From: Marinomonas phaeophyticola
GTDB taxonomy: Bacteria; Pseudomonadota; Gammaproteobacteria; Pseudomonadales; Marinomonadaceae
DNA length: 64,000 nt
Assembly: GCF_026966905.1 (NCBI RefSeq)
Contig: NZ_JAPUBN010000018.1
Span: forward strand, 1-64,000
Direction: 5' to 3'
Shown: piece by piece, positions 43,736 to 58,007 of the stretch
How the letters are laid out: every line of letters starts with the position of its first letter
How positions within the stretch are numbered: the stretch's first letter is position 1
The notes under the pieces: generated by a model
Databases searched by the model: none
What the model saw: the letters and a program-made list of their open reading frames with translations, nothing else
Told to the model about the DNA's origin: nothing
Translations under genes and position numbers: made by a program

Positions 43736-44374
43736 TTAGCGAGATTTAACTGCTGTTTGAAGAATGACGTCACCATCAACAGCGCCAGGAACCGCACCCT
43801 TAACTAGAATCAAGTTGCGTTCTGAATCTACGCGAACAACTTCTAGAGATTGTGTAGTTACTTGTTCAGCGCCCATGTGACCTGCCATCTTTTTGCCTTT
43901 CCAAACACGACCAGGTGTTTGACATTGGCCAATAGAACCAGGAGCACGGTGAGACAATGAGTTACCATGAGTCGCATCTTGCATAGAGAAGTTGTGACGT
44001 TTAATGGCACCTTGAAAACCTTTACCTTTTGATTGACCAGTTACATCAACCATAGATACGGCTTCGAAATCAGCAACTGTTAGCTCATCACCAACACTAA
44101 TTTCTTTTTCGTCACCTGTCAGGCGGAACTCCCACAAACCACGACCAGCTTCAACATTCGCTTTAGCAAAATGACCTGCTGCTGCTTTGTTTACACGGCT
44201 CGCACGGCGAGAACCAACAGTAACTTGAATAGCTTGATAGCCATCAACCTCTGCAGTTTTCACTTGTGTAACGCGATTCGGTTCTACCTCGATGACGGTT
44301 ACTGGCACGGATTGACCATCTTCAGTGAAGACTCTTGTCATACCGGCTTTACGTCCGACTAATTGAATAGCCAT
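43736..44374 (-). CDS. rplC: 50S ribosomal protein L3
   Basis: L3 is one of the first proteins to bind 23S rRNA and its loop reaches the peptidyl transferase centre. Start ATG at 44374 gives 212 residues beginning [16 protein letters not shown] and has TGAGG six bases upstream; the ATG at 44386 is rejected. The loop [20 protein letters not shown] holds the glutamine methylated by PrmB in E. coli. It follows rpsJ after 126 bp. Confidence 0.98.
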   Translation of the reverse strand: MAIQLVGRKAGMTRVFTEDGQSVPVTVIEVEPNRVTQVKTAEVDGYQAIQVTVGSRRASRVNKAAAGHFAKANVEAGRGLWEFRLTGDEKEISVGDELTVADFEAVSMVDVTGQSKGKGFQGAIKRHNFSMQDATHGNSLSHRAPGSIGQCQTPGRVWKGKKMAGHMGAEQVTTQSLEVVRVDSERNLILVKGAVPGAVDGDVILQTAVKSR

Positions 44375-44500
44375 TTTATACCTCATTTGCCAGTTGTGTA
44401 AGGGGCTATCACCCGCTACGGCTGATCATTCCAGATCATTCCACTATTGTGCATAAGTCGACTGATAACCAGCCGATTCTCGCACCCCAATCTTTAGAAA

Positions 44501-44812
44501 TTAACCTAAAGAAATTTGAACTTCCACGCCTGCCGCAAGATCTAGCTTCATTAAAGCATCAACTGTTTTTTCAGTTGGCTCAACAATATCTAGAACACGT
44601 TTGTGTGTACGGATTTCATATTGGTCACGCGCATCTTTATTTACGTGTGGAGAAATCAATACTGTATAACGCTCTTTACGAGTAGGAAGCGGAATAGGAC
44701 CACGCACTTGCGCACCAGTACGCTTCGCTGTGTCCACAATCTCTTGTGTCGAAGCATCAATCAGACGGTGATCAAATGCTTTCAGACGAATACGGATTTT
44801 TTGGCTTTGCAT
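44501..44812 (-). CDS. rpsJ: 30S ribosomal protein S10 / NusE
   Basis: S10 is part of the 30S head and, as NusE, joins NusB on boxA RNA in antitermination. Start ATG at 44812 gives 103 residues beginning [20 protein letters not shown], with TTGGAG ahead; a TTG at 44830 is rejected. It is first in the S10 operon, with a promoter at 44890-44918. Confidence 0.98.
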   Translation of the reverse strand: MQSQKIRIRLKAFDHRLIDASTQEIVDTAKRTGAQVRGPIPLPTRKERYTVLISPHVNKDARDQYEIRTHKRVLDIVEPTEKTVDALMKLDLAAGVEVQISLG

Positions 44813-44889
44813 TTCCAACTCCAAATACAATGTTTTGATGACTTAATCGTAATTTAATTAAGGCACCATCCTTTTTTTAAGGACGGCGA

Positions 44890-44918
44890 ATAATAGCGAG
44901 CCTAAAACTGGTTGTCAA
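44890..44918 (-). promoter_or_regulatory. S10 operon promoter
   Basis: On the reverse strand consensus TTGACA (44913-44918), 17 bp, TATTAT (44890-44895), followed by TCGCCGTCC. The leader to rpsJ is about 70 nt, shorter than the 172-nt E. coli S10 leader, so L4-mediated attenuation of the E. coli form is doubtful here. Confidence 0.85.
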
Positions 44919-44954
44919 GTAACCAATAAAAACTAATGCGTTTTTAATAGTGAC

Positions 44955-44982
44955 AAAAAAAGCCGCTTGTTATTCAAGCGGC
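44955..44982 (-). terminator. Terminator of the str operon after tuf
   Basis: In transcript sense GCCGCTTG, loop AATAA, CAAGCGGC (44962-44982), then a run of T (44955-44961). It lies 38 bases after tuf and about 40 bases before the S10 promoter, separating the two operons. Confidence 0.93.
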
Positions 44983-45020
44983 CTTTTTAAAAACCAATTC
45001 AACAATAAGTATAAAACTTA

Positions 45021-46244
45021 TTATTTGATGACTTTAGCAACAACACCAGCACCAACTGTACGACCACCTTCACGAATCGCGAAACGTAGACCTTCGTCCA
45101 TCGCGATTGGGTGAATTAGAGATACAACCATCTGTACGTTATCACCAGGCATTACCATTTCTACGCCTTCTGGAAGCTCACAAGCACCAGTTACGTCAGT
45201 TGTACGGAAGTAGAACTGTGGACGGTAACCTTTGAAGAATGGAGTATGACGACCACCTTCATCTTTAGACAATACATAAACTTCAGATTCGAAATCTGTG
45301 TGAGGAGTGATAGAACCAGGCTTAGCCAAAACTTGACCACGCTCAACATCATCACGCTTAGTACCACGTAGTAGTACACCAACGTTCTCACCAGCACGAC
45401 CTTCATCGAGAAGCTTACGGAACATCTCAACACCAGTACAAGTAGTTTTAGTAGTGTCTTTAACACCAACAATCTCTACTTCTTCACCAACTTTGATAAT
45501 ACCTTGCTCTACACGACCAGTTACAACAGTACCACGACCCTGGATAGAGAAAACATCTTCAATTGGCATGATGAATGGCTTGTCAATAACACGAACAGGC
45601 TCAGGAATATAAGAATCCAGAGTTTCAACAAGAGTTTTAACAGCAGTAGTACCCATGCCATTTTCGTCTTGACCATTCAACGCCATCAAAGCAGAACCAG
45701 CAATAATTGGAGTGTCATCACCTGGGAAGTCATATTCAGACAACAGGTCACGCAATTCCATTTCAACCAACTCTAGCATTTCAGCGTATTCTTCAGAATC
45801 CGCACCACCACAGTCTTCAGCCAACAAATCAGCTTTGTTTAAGAAAACTACGATGTATGGAACACCTACTTGGCGAGACAACAAGATGTGCTCACGAGTT
45901 TGTGGCATAGGACCGTCAGTCGCACCACATACAAGGATAGCGCCATCCATTTGAGCAGCACCAGTGATCATGTTTTTAACATAATCGGCGTGTCCTGGGC
46001 AGTCTACGTGTGCATAATGACGATCTGTAGAATCATACTCTACGTGAGAAGTAGAGATTGTGATACCACGCTCACGCTCTTCAGGAGCGTTATCGATACC
46101 ATCAAATGCAACAGCAGTTCCACCAAATACTTCTGCACATACGCGAGTAAGAGCAGCAGTTAGAGTAGTTTTACCGTGGTCGACGTGACCGATAGTACCA
46201 ACGTTAACGTGTGGTTTATTACGTTCGAATTTAGCCTTTGCCAT
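45021..46244 (-). CDS. tuf: Elongation factor Tu
   Basis: EF-Tu brings aminoacyl-tRNA to the ribosome. The G domain has GHVDHGKT at 19-26, DCPGHADY and NKADLL; domains 2 and 3 follow. At 407 residues it is longer than E. coli EF-Tu (394) because of an insertion after the G4 motif ([12 protein letters not shown]-like) as seen in Oceanospirillales and Pseudomonas. It lies 36 bp after fusA. It is the only tuf gene in the window; the usual second copy beside tRNA-Thr is absent. Confidence 0.98.
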   Translation of the reverse strand: MAKAKFERNKPHVNVGTIGHVDHGKTTLTAALTRVCAEVFGGTAVAFDGIDNAPEERERGITISTSHVEYDSTDRHYAHVDCPGHADYVKNMITGAAQMDGAILVCGATDGPMPQTREHILLSRQVGVPYIVVFLNKADLLAEDCGGADSEEYAEMLELVEMELRDLLSEYDFPGDDTPIIAGSALMALNGQDENGMGTTAVKTLVETLDSYIPEPVRVIDKPFIMPIEDVFSIQGRGTVVTGRVEQGIIKVGEEVEIVGVKDTTKTTCTGVEMFRKLLDEGRAGENVGVLLRGTKRDDVERGQVLAKPGSITPHTDFESEVYVLSKDEGGRHTPFFKGYRPQFYFRTTDVTGACELPEGVEMVMPGDNVQMVVSLIHPIAMDEGLRFAIREGGRTVGAGVVAKVIK

Positions 46245-46280
46245 GATACATACACCTTAATGAATTAGTAAGTATGATGA

Positions 46281-48374
46281 TTAATATTCATATTTGATAA
46301 TCGCATCTGCCACACTAGCCGGTGCTTCAGCGTATTTTTCAAATTCCATTGCATAACTTGCACGCCCTTGCGACAAGCTACGCACATCAGTTGCATAGCC
46401 GAACATTTCGCCTAGAGGCACCTCAGCTCGGATTATTTTCCCTGATGGGGAATCTTCCATTCCCTGAACAATACCTCGACGACGATTCAAGTCACCCATC
46501 ACATCACCCATGTATTCTTCAGGAGTAACAACTTCTACCTTCATAACTGGCTCTAAAATACAGGCATCAGCTTCCGCCGCACCCTTTTTTAAACCCTGAG
46601 AAGCTGCTATTTTAAAGGCCATCTCATTAGAGTCAACATCATGGAATGAACCATCAAACAACACCACTTTCAGCCCCAATAAAGGAAAACCTCCAATAAC
46701 GCCGTTCTTCATTTGCTCTTCAATGCCTTTTTGTACTGCGGGGATATATTCCTTAGGAATAGCACCACCTACAATCTCGTTAATAAACTCCAATCCCTCA
46801 CCATCAGTCGGAATAAGTTTCATAATAACGTGACCGTACTGACCTTTACCACCAGATTGACGAACAAATTTATGATTTACTTCAACTTCTTTACGAATTT
46901 TTTCACGATAAGAAACTTGAGGGTTACCAATGTTTGCCTCAACTTTAAATTCGCGCTTCATTCGCTCAACAAGAATATCTAAATGCAGCTCGCCCATTCC
47001 AGAAATAATAGTTTGACCAGTCTCTGCATGAGTCTCCACTCGGAAAGATGGGTCTTCTTGGGACAATTTACCCAAAGCAATCGCCATCTTATCCTGATCT
47101 GCTTGAGATCTAGGTTCAACAGCAACAGATATCACTGGCTCTGGAAACTCCATACGCTCCAAGACCACAACATGCCCCGGATGACACAAAGTATCTCCCG
47201 TAGTCACGTCTTTCATACCAATTGCCGCTGCGATATCACCAGCACGCACCTCTTTTATCTCTTCGCGATCATTTGCATGCATTTGCACCATTCGGCCCAC
47301 ACGCTCTCGCTTAGATTTAGTCGAGTTATATACTGCATCACCTGTCACCAAAACACCTGAGTACACACGAATAAAAGTTAATGTCCCAACAAATGGGTCA
47401 GTTGCAATTTTAAATGCCAGAGCAGAAAACGGAGCATCATCATCGGCTTCGCGATGAACAGGAGTTTCTCCATCCTCTAATAAACCATCAATAGGTTTCA
47501 CCTCTAACGGTGAAGGCATATATTCAACAACCGCATCCAAAACAGCCTGAACACCTTTATTCTTAAATGCAGAACCGCATGTTACTAAGACCACCTCATT
47601 CGCAAGCGTTCGAGCCCTAAGCCCTGCCTTAATATCATCAACAGATAAATCCCCTTCTTCTAGGTACCTATCCATCAGTTCATCATTAGCTTCAGCTGCC
47701 GCCTCCACCATATTTTCATGCCACTCAGTCGCCTCATCAATCAAATCAGATGGAATATCTTCATAGACAAAGGTCATACCTTGATCTTCTTCATTCCATT
47801 TAATGGCTTTCATCAAAACCAAATCCACAACGCCTTGAAAATTATCTTCGGAGCCAATGTTAATTTGAATTGGTACAGGATTCGCACCTAAACGACTTTT
47901 CAGTTGATCAACAACCATAAAGAAATCAGCGCCAGTCCTGTCCATTTTATTGACAAAAACCATGCGCGGAACTTCATACTTATTAGCTTGACGCCAAACA
48001 GTTTCAGTTTGAGGCTGAACACCTGAAGAACCACACAAGACAACAACCGCACCATCAAGAACCCGCAAAGAACGTTCAACTTCAATAGTAAAGTCAACAT
48101 GCCCAGGCGTATCAATGATATTAATGCGGTGTTGCTCAAACTGCTTACTCATACCACTCCAGAAGCAAGTTGTTGCCGCTGAAGTTATGGTAATACCACG
48201 TTCTTGCTCTTGCTCCATCCAATCCATTGTTGCTGCACCATCATGCACTTCACCAATTTTATGAGATAGACCTGTATAGAACAAAACACGCTCAGTAGTA
48301 GTCGTTTTACCAGCATCCACGTGCGCACAAATACCAATATTGCGATATAGATTGATAGGTGTTTTACGTGCCAC
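46281..48374 (-). CDS. fusA: Elongation factor G
   Basis: EF-G drives translocation. The 697-residue protein starts at GTG with [20 protein letters not shown]; the P-loop AHVDAGKTT is near residues 17-25, DTPGHVDF near 90 and [10 protein letters not shown] near 145. Domain IV includes [10 protein letters not shown]. It lies 18 bp after rpsG in the order rpsL-rpsG-fusA-tuf. Confidence 0.98.
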   Translation of the reverse strand: MARKTPINLYRNIGICAHVDAGKTTTTERVLFYTGLSHKIGEVHDGAATMDWMEQEQERGITITSAATTCFWSGMSKQFEQHRINIIDTPGHVDFTIEVERSLRVLDGAVVVLCGSSGVQPQTETVWRQANKYEVPRMVFVNKMDRTGADFFMVVDQLKSRLGANPVPIQINIGSEDNFQGVVDLVLMKAIKWNEEDQGMTFVYEDIPSDLIDEATEWHENMVEAAAEANDELMDRYLEEGDLSVDDIKAGLRARTLANEVVLVTCGSAFKNKGVQAVLDAVVEYMPSPLEVKPIDGLLEDGETPVHREADDDAPFSALAFKIATDPFVGTLTFIRVYSGVLVTGDAVYNSTKSKRERVGRMVQMHANDREEIKEVRAGDIAAAIGMKDVTTGDTLCHPGHVVVLERMEFPEPVISVAVEPRSQADQDKMAIALGKLSQEDPSFRVETHAETGQTIISGMGELHLDILVERMKREFKVEANIGNPQVSYREKIRKEVEVNHKFVRQSGGKGQYGHVIMKLIPTDGEGLEFINEIVGGAIPKEYIPAVQKGIEEQMKNGVIGGFPLLGLKVVLFDGSFHDVDSNEMAFKIAASQGLKKGAAEADACILEPVMKVEVVTPEEYMGDVMGDLNRRRGIVQGMEDSPSGKIIRAEVPLGEMFGYATDVRSLSQGRASYAMEFEKYAEAPASVADAIIKYEY

Positions 48375-48392
48375 GATATACTCTCCGATCGC

Positions 48393-48866
48393 TTAGAAAC
48401 GGTAGTGTGAGAATGCTTTGTTTGCTTCAGCCATGCGATGAACGTCTTCACGTTTCTTAACCGCAGAGCCTTTATTTTCAGCCGCATCTACGATTTCGCC
48501 AGCCAAACGCAAAGCCATTGATTTTTCACCACGCTTACGTGATGCATCAACCAACCAACGCATAGCCAATGCTGAGCGACGCGCAGGGCGTACTTCAACA
48601 GGAACTTGGTATGTTGCTCCACCTACACGGCGAGATTTAACCTCAACCATAGGCTGGATCGCTTCTAAAGCTTTTTCAAAAATAGCCATTGGCTCTTCTG
48701 TTTTTGCGCGCTCAGAAACTTTTTCTAAAGCTGTGTAAACAATTGTCTCAGCAACTGATTTCTTGCCACTAACCATTACATGGTTAATGAATTTTGCAAG
48801 AACTTGACTTCCGTGCTTAGGATCAGGAAGTATCTCACGCTTAGCGACGACGCGTCTTCTAGGCAT
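48393..48866 (-). CDS. rpsG: 30S ribosomal protein S7
   Basis: S7 organises the 30S head and in E. coli represses str operon translation. The 157-residue protein starts [20 protein letters not shown] and includes [20 protein letters not shown]. It is 102 bp after rpsL; in E. coli the S7 target lies in that intercistronic space. I could not define the target here. Confidence 0.98.
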   Translation of the reverse strand: MPRRRVVAKREILPDPKHGSQVLAKFINHVMVSGKKSVAETIVYTALEKVSERAKTEEPMAIFEKALEAIQPMVEVKSRRVGGATYQVPVEVRPARRSALAMRWLVDASRKRGEKSMALRLAGEIVDAAENKGSAVKKREDVHRMAEANKAFSHYRF

Positions 48867-48968
48867 ATTTATATCCTCTTCAGGTTAGCCCAAGACAAGA
48901 ATATCTGGCTTGGCCTTACTCGATTTAATTTATTTCTAAACGTACTTTTCTAAGACAGTAATAAATAC

Positions 48969-49432
<464 letters not shown>

Positions 49433-49435
49433 TAG

Positions 49436-49459
49436 GGAGGCGACTAAAAAATCGCCTCC
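49436..49459 (-). terminator. Possible rpoC 3' hairpin
   Basis: GGAGGCGA (49436-49443) and TCGCCTCC (49452-49459) form a strong 8-bp stem with an A/T-rich loop, 22 bases after the rpoC stop. It lacks a poly-U tail, so intrinsic termination is uncertain; a 3'-stabilising or processing role is possible. Confidence 0.5.
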
Positions 49460-49481
49460 TTGACCAATAAAGAACGAAAAG

Positions 49482-52400
49482 TTAGTCTTTTAGTGCTGCA
49501 CTTAGCGCTTCTTCAACATCTGAAGCACTAACTGTCACACTACCACCATCTTTCGCTGCTGCCGCAAGCTCTTTTTTACGCTTGCGTTCACTGTGATAAG
49601 CCAAGCCCGTTCCTGCAGGAATAAGTCGACCAACCACAACGTTTTCTTTCAAACCTCTTAGGTAATCTTTCTTACCCGTGACAGCACCTTCCGTCAATAC
49701 TCGTGTAGTTTCTTGGAAAGAAGCTGCAGAAATAAATGACTCAGTAGCCAAAGAGGCTTTCGTAATACCAAGCAATACTCGTTCATACTTAGCAGGGAAT
49801 TGAGACTCAGCTTCAGCCCTCTCATTTGCCTCAAGCACTTGAGTAAGCTCCACTTGGTCACCCTGAATAAGCGTAGTATCTCCAGGCTCAACGATATCAA
49901 CTTTACGCAACATCTGATTCACAATAACTTCAATATGCTTATCGTTAATCACAACGCCTTGTAAGCGGTATACCTCTTGAATCTCAAGAGCGATATAATC
50001 TGATAAAGCCTCAACACCCTGCAGACGCAATATGTCATGCGGGTTTAAAGGGCCATCAGCAATAATCTCACCACGTGACACTTCTTCACCATCAAAGATG
50101 TTGATTTGGCGCCATTTAGGGATCAAGGTTTCAATTGGATCTGATCCATCTTGTGGAATAATGATCAATCGAATCTTACCTTTAGTTTCTTTACCGAAAC
50201 TCACAACACCCGATGCTTCTGCCATTATAGCAGGATCTTTCGGGCGACGGGCTTCAAATAAATCCGCTACTCGCGGCAAACCACCGGTAATATCTTTGTT
50301 ACCAATCGATTCTTGTGGAATACGCGCAAGTACTTCACCAGATTTGATGGTTGCACCATGATCAAGACTTAATAGTGCTTTCTCAGGTAGCAAATATTGT
50401 ACAGGAGATTCTGTTCCCGGAATCAGAACTGGATTACCTTCAACATCAACAACCGCAATCATTGGACGTAAATCCTTACCCGCAGCAGGTCGATCTTTCA
50501 GCTCCAATACTTCAATTGTTGTCAAACCAGTCATTTCATCAGATTGACGACGTATTGTAACGCCCTCCTGCATGCCGCTAAATTCTAGACGACCTTCCAT
50601 CTCCGAAACAATTGGGTGTGTATGAGGGTCCCAGTTAGCAATTACTTGTCCTGCAACAACCTCATCACCTTCTTTAACAGTTAATACAGCACCGTAAGGC
50701 AGTTTATAACGCTCTTTTTCACGACCTGCGTCATCCGCAATAGCCAATTCAGAAGAACGAGACGCAACCACTAAGTGACCCGTTCCACGAGGGATGATCT
50801 TCATCTTATGGAAACGAACTGTACCGCCGTTTTTAACTTGAACACTATCAACTGCAGACGCTCGAGACGCCGCACCACCGATGTGGAAGGTACGCATTGT
50901 TAACTGTGTCCCTGGCTCACCGATAGACTGGGCTGCAACTACACCAATCGCTTCACCGATATTGACCAAATGTCCGCGCGCCAAGTCACGACCATAACAC
51001 TTAGCACAAACTCCGTGCTTAGTATCACAAGTAATAACAGAACGAACCAACATTTCATCTACACCCGCCGCTTCAATTGTACGAACATTGTGTTCGTCAA
51101 TTAGTGTGCCAGCCGGCAATATCAGATCGCCTTTAGAATCAAGTACATCGATAGATGTCGTACGCCCTAGAACACGCTGACCAAGAGGAACAACAACATC
51201 ACCACCCTCAATCATAGCACTTACGGTTAAGCCATTTTGAGAACCACAGTCAACCTGAGTAACAACAAGATCCTGCGCCACATCAACCAAACGACGCGTC
51301 AAATAACCTGAGTTAGCCGTTTTCAACGCCGTATCGGCCAAACCTTTACGTGCACCATGAGTAGACGTAAAGTACTGAAGAACCGACAAGCCTTCACGGA
51401 AGTTAGCGGTAATTGGTGTCTCGATGATAGAACCATCTGGTTTCGCCATCAAACCACGCATACCACCCAACTGACGCATCTGAGCAACACTACCACGGGC
51501 GCCGGAATCAGCCATCATATATACTGAGTTGAACGATTGTTGCTCAACAGTTTCTCCAGCTTTATTTACAACATACTCTTTCGCCAAGTTTTTCATCATG
51601 GCTTCAGTAACTTTCTCATTGGTACGAGACCATAAATCAATTACTTTGTTGTATTTTTCACCCTGTGTTACCAAACCATCAGCATATTGATATTCGATTT
51701 CTTTAACTTCAGCCTCGGCCTGATCAATGATACCGGCCTTTTCTGGTGGAATAACGAAGTCGTCAACACCAACAGATGAGCCAGATTCAGTTGCATACTG
51801 GAATCCGGTATACATCAACTGATCCGCAAATACACAAGACTCTTTCAAACCAACCTTACGATAACATTCGTTAATTAGGTTAGAAATCGCCTTTTTCTTC
51901 ATTGTTTGGTTAACAACGGAGAACGGTAGGCCATCAGGAACAATATCAAACAATAATGCACGACCAACTGTTGTGTCCGCAACAAATGTGGATGGTATTT
52001 TTTCACCTTCCAACGTGGTATCTACTTGACTGATACGAACTTTACATGTTGCATGAAGTTCTACTTGACCAGCGCCATATGCACGATGAACTTCTTTAAT
52101 ATCTGCAAACATCATGCCTTCACCGCGAGCATTAATGCGCTCACGAGTCATGTAGTACAAACCTAATACAACATCCTGAGAAGGAACAATGATCGGCTCA
52201 CCATTCGCAGGAGACAAAATGTTATTAGTCGACATCATTAGCGCACGCGCTTCCAATTGAGCCTCAATTGTTAACGGTACGTGAACCGCCATTTGGTCTC
52301 CATCGAAATCGGCGTTATAAGCCGCACATACCAATGGGTGTAATTGAATCGCTTTACCTTCAATCAACATCGGCTCAAATGCTTGGATACCTAAACGGTG

Positions 52401-53687
52401 AAGTGTTGGTGCACGGTTTAACATAACCGGATGCTCACGAATCACTTCATCTAAAATATCCCAAACTTCTGGCGTTTCACGCTCAACCATTTTCTTCGCC
52501 GCCTTAATGGTTGTTGCCATTCCGCGAAGCTCTAATTTAGAGAAAATAAATGGTTTAAATAGCTCTAGAGCCATTTTTTTAGGCAAACCACATTGATGCA
52601 AACGTAAAGAAGGACCCACTGTAATTACAGAACGACCAGAATAATCAACACGTTTACCCAACAAGTTTTGACGGAAACGACCCTGCTTACCTTTGATCAT
52701 ATCGGCGAGAGATTTCAAAGGACGCTTATTCGAACCTGTAATTGCACGACCGCGACGACCATTATCAAGCAAAGCATCAACAGATTCTTGTAACATACGT
52801 TTTTCATTACGTACGATAATATCTGGAGCTGACAACTCAAGTAGACGCTTCAATCGGTTATTACGGTTAATTACACGACGATAAAGATCATTAAGATCAG
52901 ACGTTGCGAATCGACCACCTTCAAGAGGAACCAACGGACGAAGGTCTGGCGGTAGTACTGGCAATACTTCTAGAACCATCCACTCAGGATTGTTACCAGA
53001 CGCATTAAATGCCTCAATCAACTTAAGGCGTTTAGAAAGTTTTTTGATACGAGTTTCTGAATTAGTCGAATTCAGTTCTTCACGCATTTGCGTGATTTCT
53101 TCACCCATGTCAAGATCTCGCAATAGCATCTGAATTGCTTCAGCACCCATGCGAGCATCAAACTCATCACCAAATTCTTCTAACGCTTCAAAATATTGCT
53201 CATCGTTTAACAACTGACCTTTATCAAGGGTTGTCATACCAGGATCAATAACGATAAAAGATTCGAAGTACAAAACTCGTTCAATATCACGCAAAGTCAT
53301 ATCTAAGATAAGACCAATACGAGATGGTAACGATTTCAAAAACCAAATGTGAGCAACTGGTGAAGCAAGCTCAATATGTCCCATACGTTCACGACGCACT
53401 TTAGACAGAGCTACCTCTACACCACATTTTTCACAAATAACACCACGGTGTTTCAAGCGCTTGTATTTACCGCACAAGCACTCATAATCCTTAATAGGAC
53501 CAAAGATTTTTGCACAGAACAAACCATCACGCTCTGGCTTGAAAGTACGATAGTTAATAGTCTCTGGCTTTTTAACTTCGCCAAAAGACCATGAACGTAT
53601 CATGTCTGGAGACGCAAGACCGATACGAATCGCTTCGAACTCGTCTGACTGCCCCTGTGACTTTAGAAGACCTAATAAGTCTTTCAT
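49482..53687 (-). CDS. rpoC: RNA polymerase beta' subunit
   Basis: Catalytic subunit of RNA polymerase. The 1401-residue protein starts [20 protein letters not shown]. The N-terminal zinc site is [20 protein letters not shown], the active-site Mg motif is [12 protein letters not shown] near residue 460, and the second zinc cluster includes [13 protein letters not shown] near residue 895. It lies 66 bp after rpoB. Confidence 0.99.
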   Translation of the reverse strand: MKDLLGLLKSQGQSDEFEAIRIGLASPDMIRSWSFGEVKKPETINYRTFKPERDGLFCAKIFGPIKDYECLCGKYKRLKHRGVICEKCGVEVALSKVRRERMGHIELASPVAHIWFLKSLPSRIGLILDMTLRDIERVLYFESFIVIDPGMTTLDKGQLLNDEQYFEALEEFGDEFDARMGAEAIQMLLRDLDMGEEITQMREELNSTNSETRIKKLSKRLKLIEAFNASGNNPEWMVLEVLPVLPPDLRPLVPLEGGRFATSDLNDLYRRVINRNNRLKRLLELSAPDIIVRNEKRMLQESVDALLDNGRRGRAITGSNKRPLKSLADMIKGKQGRFRQNLLGKRVDYSGRSVITVGPSLRLHQCGLPKKMALELFKPFIFSKLELRGMATTIKAAKKMVERETPEVWDILDEVIREHPVMLNRAPTLHRLGIQAFEPMLIEGKAIQLHPLVCAAYNADFDGDQMAVHVPLTIEAQLEARALMMSTNNILSPANGEPIIVPSQDVVLGLYYMTRERINARGEGMMFADIKEVHRAYGAGQVELHATCKVRISQVDTTLEGEKIPSTFVADTTVGRALLFDIVPDGLPFSVVNQTMKKKAISNLINECYRKVGLKESCVFADQLMYTGFQYATESGSSVGVDDFVIPPEKAGIIDQAEAEVKEIEYQYADGLVTQGEKYNKVIDLWSRTNEKVTEAMMKNLAKEYVVNKAGETVEQQSFNSVYMMADSGARGSVAQMRQLGGMRGLMAKPDGSIIETPITANFREGLSVLQYFTSTHGARKGLADTALKTANSGYLTRRLVDVAQDLVVTQVDCGSQNGLTVSAMIEGGDVVVPLGQRVLGRTTSIDVLDSKGDLILPAGTLIDEHNVRTIEAAGVDEMLVRSVITCDTKHGVCAKCYGRDLARGHLVNIGEAIGVVAAQSIGEPGTQLTMRTFHIGGAASRASAVDSVQVKNGGTVRFHKMKIIPRGTGHLVVASRSSELAIADDAGREKERYKLPYGAVLTVKEGDEVVAGQVIANWDPHTHPIVSEMEGRLEFSGMQEGVTIRRQSDEMTGLTTIEVLELKDRPAAGKDLRPMIAVVDVEGNPVLIPGTESPVQYLLPEKALLSLDHGATIKSGEVLARIPQESIGNKDITGGLPRVADLFEARRPKDPAIMAEASGVVSFGKETKGKIRLIIIPQDGSDPIETLIPKWRQINIFDGEEVSRGEIIADGPLNPHDILRLQGVEALSDYIALEIQEVYRLQGVVINDKHIEVIVNQMLRKVDIVEPGDTTLIQGDQVELTQVLEANERAEAESQFPAKYERVLLGITKASLATESFISAASFQETTRVLTEGAVTGKKDYLRGLKENVVVGRLIPAGTGLAYHSERKRKKELAAAAKDGGSVTVSASDVEEALSAALKD

Positions 53688-53753
53688 GGATATTCGCCCC
53701 GTCGTAATGCTGAGGAAGGTTCACCTTCCCCAGCAGGTCAAATGTGATTGCTC

Positions 53754-56700
53754 TTATTCGTTTTCAAGCTCGATGTCGATACCTAAAGAACGAATTTCCT
53801 TCACCAATACGTTGAAGGATTCTGGCATGCCTGGCTCCATTCTATGATCGCCATCTACGATGTTTTTATACATCTTAGTACGACCATTAACGTCATCAGA
53901 CTTAACTGTTAGCATTTCTTGTAAAGTATAAGCCGCACCATAAGCTTCAAGCGCCCATACTTCCATCTCACCAAAACGCTGACCACCGAATTGAGCTTTA
54001 CCGCCCAATGGCTGCTGCGTAACAAGACTATAAGAACCAGTAGAACGAGCATGCATTTTATCATCAACCAAATGGTTCAATTTCAAAATATACATGTAGC
54101 CTACGGTTACAGGTCGCTGGAAAGCTACGCCCGTACGTCCGTTAAACAAAGTGATTTGGCCACTTTCATTGATACCAGCAAGGCGAAGCATACGCTTAAT
54201 TTCGATCTCTTTGGCGCCATCAAACGCACCAGAAGCCATCGGCACACCGCCTTTCAAGTTCTCAGCAAGATGAAGAATTTCCTCATCAGAAAAAGTGTCT
54301 AGCTCTTCAGAACGAGCACAACGAGGCACACTACCTTCATGTCCGTTATAAACTTCATCAAGGAAAGCACGCACTTCAGCTACTTTTTCAGCCTTCTCAC
54401 GCTCTACAGCAAGCATTTCGTTTATTTTACGACCCAAGCCCTTAGAAGCTGCACCTAAGTGAGTTTCTAGCACCTGACCAACGTTCATTCGAGACGGAAC
54501 ACCTAATGGGTTAAGCACGATATCAACTGGATCACCGTTCTCATCGTATGGCATATCTTCAACTGGCATAATTTTTGAGATTACACCCTTATTACCATGA
54601 CGACCGGCCATTTTATCACCCGGCTGAATTCGGCGCTTAATTGCTACGTAGACCTTAACAATCTTAAGAACACCTGGAGCTAAATCATCACCAGATTGAA
54701 GCTTACGTTTCTTATCTTCAAATTTCGCATCCAGTTCTTTACGACGCTCTACTAATGCGGCTTGAGCTTTTTCTAATTGCTCACTTGCACTTTCATCAGC
54801 AACACGGATCTTAAACCAATCAGGGTGATCCAACGCATCAAGATAGTCTTGAGCAATAACAGCATTTTTCGCCAAGCCCGGACCACCATCAGCCACCTGA
54901 CCAATTAACGCTTCAGCCAAACGCTCAAATGTGGCTTGCTCAACAATACGGAATTCTTCATTTAAATCTTTACGGACTTGATCTAACTGAGATTTCTCAA
55001 TTGATTTCGCACGTTCATCTTTATCAATTCCGTCACGAGTAAACACCTGCACATCAATAACTGTACCGCGAGTACCCGTTTTAACACGCTGAGAGGTATC
55101 TTTAACATCAGACGCCTTTTCACCAAAGATAGCTCGCAAAAGCTTCTCTTCAGGAGTCAACTGAGTCTCACCTTTCGGTGTTACTTTACCAACAAGAATA
55201 TCACCTGGCTCAACTTCAGCACCGATATACACAATGCCCGATTGATCCAATTTAGACAAAGCACCTTCACCAACATTAGGAATATCGGCGGTAATTTCTT
55301 CAGGCCCAAGCTTAGTATCACGAGCGACACAAGTAAGCTCTTGAATATGGATCGATGTAAAGCGATCTTCTTCAACTACGCGCTCAGACACAAGAATCGA
55401 GTCTTCGAAGTTGAAACCATTCCAAGGCATGAAAGCAATACGCATGTTTTGGCCTAATGCCAACTCACCCATATCAACTGAAGGACCATCGGCCATAATA
55501 TCGCCAGAGGCAACAGACTCACCCTTCATTACCAAGGTACGCTGGTTAATACAGGTATTTTGGTTTGATCGAACGTATTTTGTTAGATTGTAAATATCCA
55601 CACCCGCTTCACCAGCGACCGTCTCTTCTGTATTTACACGTACAACAATACGACTTGCATCAACAGACTCAATAACACCACCACGACGAGCAACGATACA
55701 AACGCCAGAGTCTTTTGCTACATTACGCTCCATACCAGTACCAACTACAGGCTTATCTGCCTTCAACGTTGGAACCGCTTGGCGTTGCATGTTTGATCCC
55801 ATCAAGGCCCTGTTCGCATCATCATGCTCAAGGAATGGAATCAATGACGCCGCAACAGAAACAACCTGACGTGGAGATACGTCCATCAAGTTTACTTTCT
55901 CTTTTGGTAGCAAAGTGGTTTCATGCATGTGACGCACCTGCACCAACTCATCAACCAAACGCCCTTCACCATCCACATTTGCAGATGCTTGGGCAATGAC
56001 GTATTTCGCTTCATCAATAGCAGATACATAAACAGTATCATCTGTCATCTTGCCATCAACAATCTTACGGTATGGAGTCTCTAAGAAGCCATAACTGTTT
56101 GTACGAGCATACGTCGATAAAGAGTTAATCAAACCGATATTCGGTCCCTCAGGCGTTTCGATTGGGCAAACACGACCATAGTGAGTCGCATGCACATCTC
56201 GAACCTCAAAGCCCGCTCTTTCACGAGTCAAACCACCAGGCCCTAATGCTGAAACACGACGTTTGTGCGTAATCTCAGAAAGCGGGTTATTCTGGTCCAT
56301 AAACTGTGATAACTGACTAGAACCAAAGAATTCTTTGATTGCAGCAGCAACAGGCTTCGCATTTAACAAATCCTGTGGCATTAAGCCATCAGCCTCTGCC
56401 ATTGACAAACGCTCTTTTACAGCTCTTTCAACACGAACCAAACCAACACGGAATTGGTTTTCAGCCATTTCACCTACAGAACGTACGCGACGGTTACCTA
56501 AATGATCGATATCATCGACCATGCCATTACCGTTACGAATGTCTAGCAAGGTTCTTAACACTGCGATGATGTCGTCATTATCCAAGATACCCAAACCAGT
56601 ATCTTCATCACGCCCTAAACGGCGGTTAAATTTCATACGACCAACACCCGAAAGATCATAGCGATCTTCAGTGAAGAACAACCCTTGGAACAAGCTCTCT

Positions 56701-57857
56701 GCCGACTCTTTTGTTGGCGGCTCTCCTGGGCGCATCATACGGTATATTTCAACCAATGCCTCAAGCTGATTGTTTGTTGGGTCAATACGTAATGTATCCG
56801 AAATAAATGGACCATTATCCAGATCGTTCGTAAACAATGTTGCAACTTCTGTAATTCCAGCAGAAACCAACACTTCCAACAACTCAACAGACAGCTCAGT
56901 ATTTGCCTCTGCGATTAACTCACCCGTTGCAGGATGAACTAAGTTTTTCGCTGAAACCTTACCCAGCAAGTATTCCAAAGGAACCGTCAATCGCTCTAAG
57001 CCCGCTTTTTCTATCAAACGAATATGCTTAGCCGTAATACGACGACCTTCTTCTACAATTAACTCACCATTTGCATCAGCAATATTAAATAAAGCCGTTT
57101 CACCACGCAGGCGGTTTGCAATCAACTCCATCTCGAAGCCATCACGACTTACATAGAAAGATGTTGTTTCAAAAAATTGCTCTAGGATTTGCTCTGTACT
57201 GAACCCTAAAGCACGCAGTAAGATTGTTACTGGTAACTTACGACGACGGTCAATACGAACAAAAACACAATCCTTTGGATCAAACTCGAAGTCCAACCAT
57301 GAACCACGATAAGGAATAACACGAGCAGAATGTAGCAATTTACCAGATGAGTGAGTCTTGCCACGGTCATGGTCGAAGAAAACACCTGGTGAACGGTGTA
57401 ATTGAGAAACGATTACACGTTCAGTGCCGTTAATTACAAAGGTACCATTTTCTGTCATGAGTGGAATTTCACCCATGTAGACTTCTTGCTCGCGAATGTC
57501 TTTGATTGCCTTGTTAGAAGACTCTTTATCATAAATAATGAGTCGAACACGGACACGTAAAGGTGCTGCGTAAGTAACACCACGCAATTGACACTCTTTA
57601 ACATCAAACACTGGTTTACCTAAACGATAATCGACATATTCAAGAGCCGCATTACCCGAAAAGCTAACCATTGGAAAGACAGATTTAAAGGCCCCATGCA
57701 GACCTAATTCCCCACGCTCAGCAAGATCTTTACCTTCTTGCAAAAAATTACGGTAGGATTCAAGCTGAATTGCCAGCAAGTATGGCACATCCAAAACGGG
57801 CGGCAGTTTACCGAAATCCTTACGGATACGTTTTCTCTCAGTGTATGAGTAAGCCAT
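53754..57857 (-). CDS. rpoB: RNA polymerase beta subunit
   Basis: Beta subunit of RNA polymerase. Start ATG at 57857 gives 1367 residues beginning [19 protein letters not shown], with GGGGAA ahead; an in-frame ATG at 57881 is rejected. The rifampicin region [20 protein letters not shown] and the following [10 protein letters not shown] show no common resistance change. It is separated from rplL by 189 bp holding an attenuator-like hairpin. Confidence 0.99.
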   Translation of the reverse strand: MAYSYTERKRIRKDFGKLPPVLDVPYLLAIQLESYRNFLQEGKDLAERGELGLHGAFKSVFPMVSFSGNAALEYVDYRLGKPVFDVKECQLRGVTYAAPLRVRVRLIIYDKESSNKAIKDIREQEVYMGEIPLMTENGTFVINGTERVIVSQLHRSPGVFFDHDRGKTHSSGKLLHSARVIPYRGSWLDFEFDPKDCVFVRIDRRRKLPVTILLRALGFSTEQILEQFFETTSFYVSRDGFEMELIANRLRGETALFNIADANGELIVEEGRRITAKHIRLIEKAGLERLTVPLEYLLGKVSAKNLVHPATGELIAEANTELSVELLEVLVSAGITEVATLFTNDLDNGPFISDTLRIDPTNNQLEALVEIYRMMRPGEPPTKESAESLFQGLFFTEDRYDLSGVGRMKFNRRLGRDEDTGLGILDNDDIIAVLRTLLDIRNGNGMVDDIDHLGNRRVRSVGEMAENQFRVGLVRVERAVKERLSMAEADGLMPQDLLNAKPVAAAIKEFFGSSQLSQFMDQNNPLSEITHKRRVSALGPGGLTRERAGFEVRDVHATHYGRVCPIETPEGPNIGLINSLSTYARTNSYGFLETPYRKIVDGKMTDDTVYVSAIDEAKYVIAQASANVDGEGRLVDELVQVRHMHETTLLPKEKVNLMDVSPRQVVSVAASLIPFLEHDDANRALMGSNMQRQAVPTLKADKPVVGTGMERNVAKDSGVCIVARRGGVIESVDASRIVVRVNTEETVAGEAGVDIYNLTKYVRSNQNTCINQRTLVMKGESVASGDIMADGPSVDMGELALGQNMRIAFMPWNGFNFEDSILVSERVVEEDRFTSIHIQELTCVARDTKLGPEEITADIPNVGEGALSKLDQSGIVYIGAEVEPGDILVGKVTPKGETQLTPEEKLLRAIFGEKASDVKDTSQRVKTGTRGTVIDVQVFTRDGIDKDERAKSIEKSQLDQVRKDLNEEFRIVEQATFERLAEALIGQVADGGPGLAKNAVIAQDYLDALDHPDWFKIRVADESASEQLEKAQAALVERRKELDAKFEDKKRKLQSGDDLAPGVLKIVKVYVAIKRRIQPGDKMAGRHGNKGVISKIMPVEDMPYDENGDPVDIVLNPLGVPSRMNVGQVLETHLGAASKGLGRKINEMLAVEREKAEKVAEVRAFLDEVYNGHEGSVPRCARSEELDTFSDEEILHLAENLKGGVPMASGAFDGAKEIEIKRMLRLAGINESGQITLFNGRTGVAFQRPVTVGYMYILKLNHLVDDKMHARSTGSYSLVTQQPLGGKAQFGGQRFGEMEVWALEAYGAAYTLQEMLTVKSDDVNGRTKMYKNIVDGDHRMEPGMPESFNVLVKEIRSLGIDIELENE

Positions 57858-57887
57858 CAGCATTCCCCAGATTGTGCACATTGACGC

Positions 57888-57934
57888 AAAAGGCCCAAAT
57901 CAGGCCTTACCAAATATGGAAGCATAATCTTCCA
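57888..57934 (-). other. Two small hairpins in the rplL-rpoB gap
   Basis: AAGGCC/GGCCTT at about 57888-57906 and ATGGAAG/CTTCCAT at 57915-57934. In E. coli the same gap holds an RNase III site; these hairpins lie where such a site might be, but this assignment is only by position. Confidence 0.4.
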
Positions 57935-57976
57935 TTTGAAAATTCTTTTGTATGTTTATTTAGGTTGTAGAAACCC

Positions 57977-58007
57977 AAAAAGGCCGGTGACAATCATGTC
58001 ACCAGCC
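57977..58007 (-). terminator. Attenuator-like terminator between rplL and rpoB
   Basis: In transcript sense GGCTGGTGACA, loop TGAT, TGTCACCGGCC (57982-58007; one mismatch) then TTTTT. It is a good intrinsic terminator placed 40 bases after rplL. As in E. coli, partial read-through here would set rpoBC lower than L7/L12. Confidence 0.85.
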
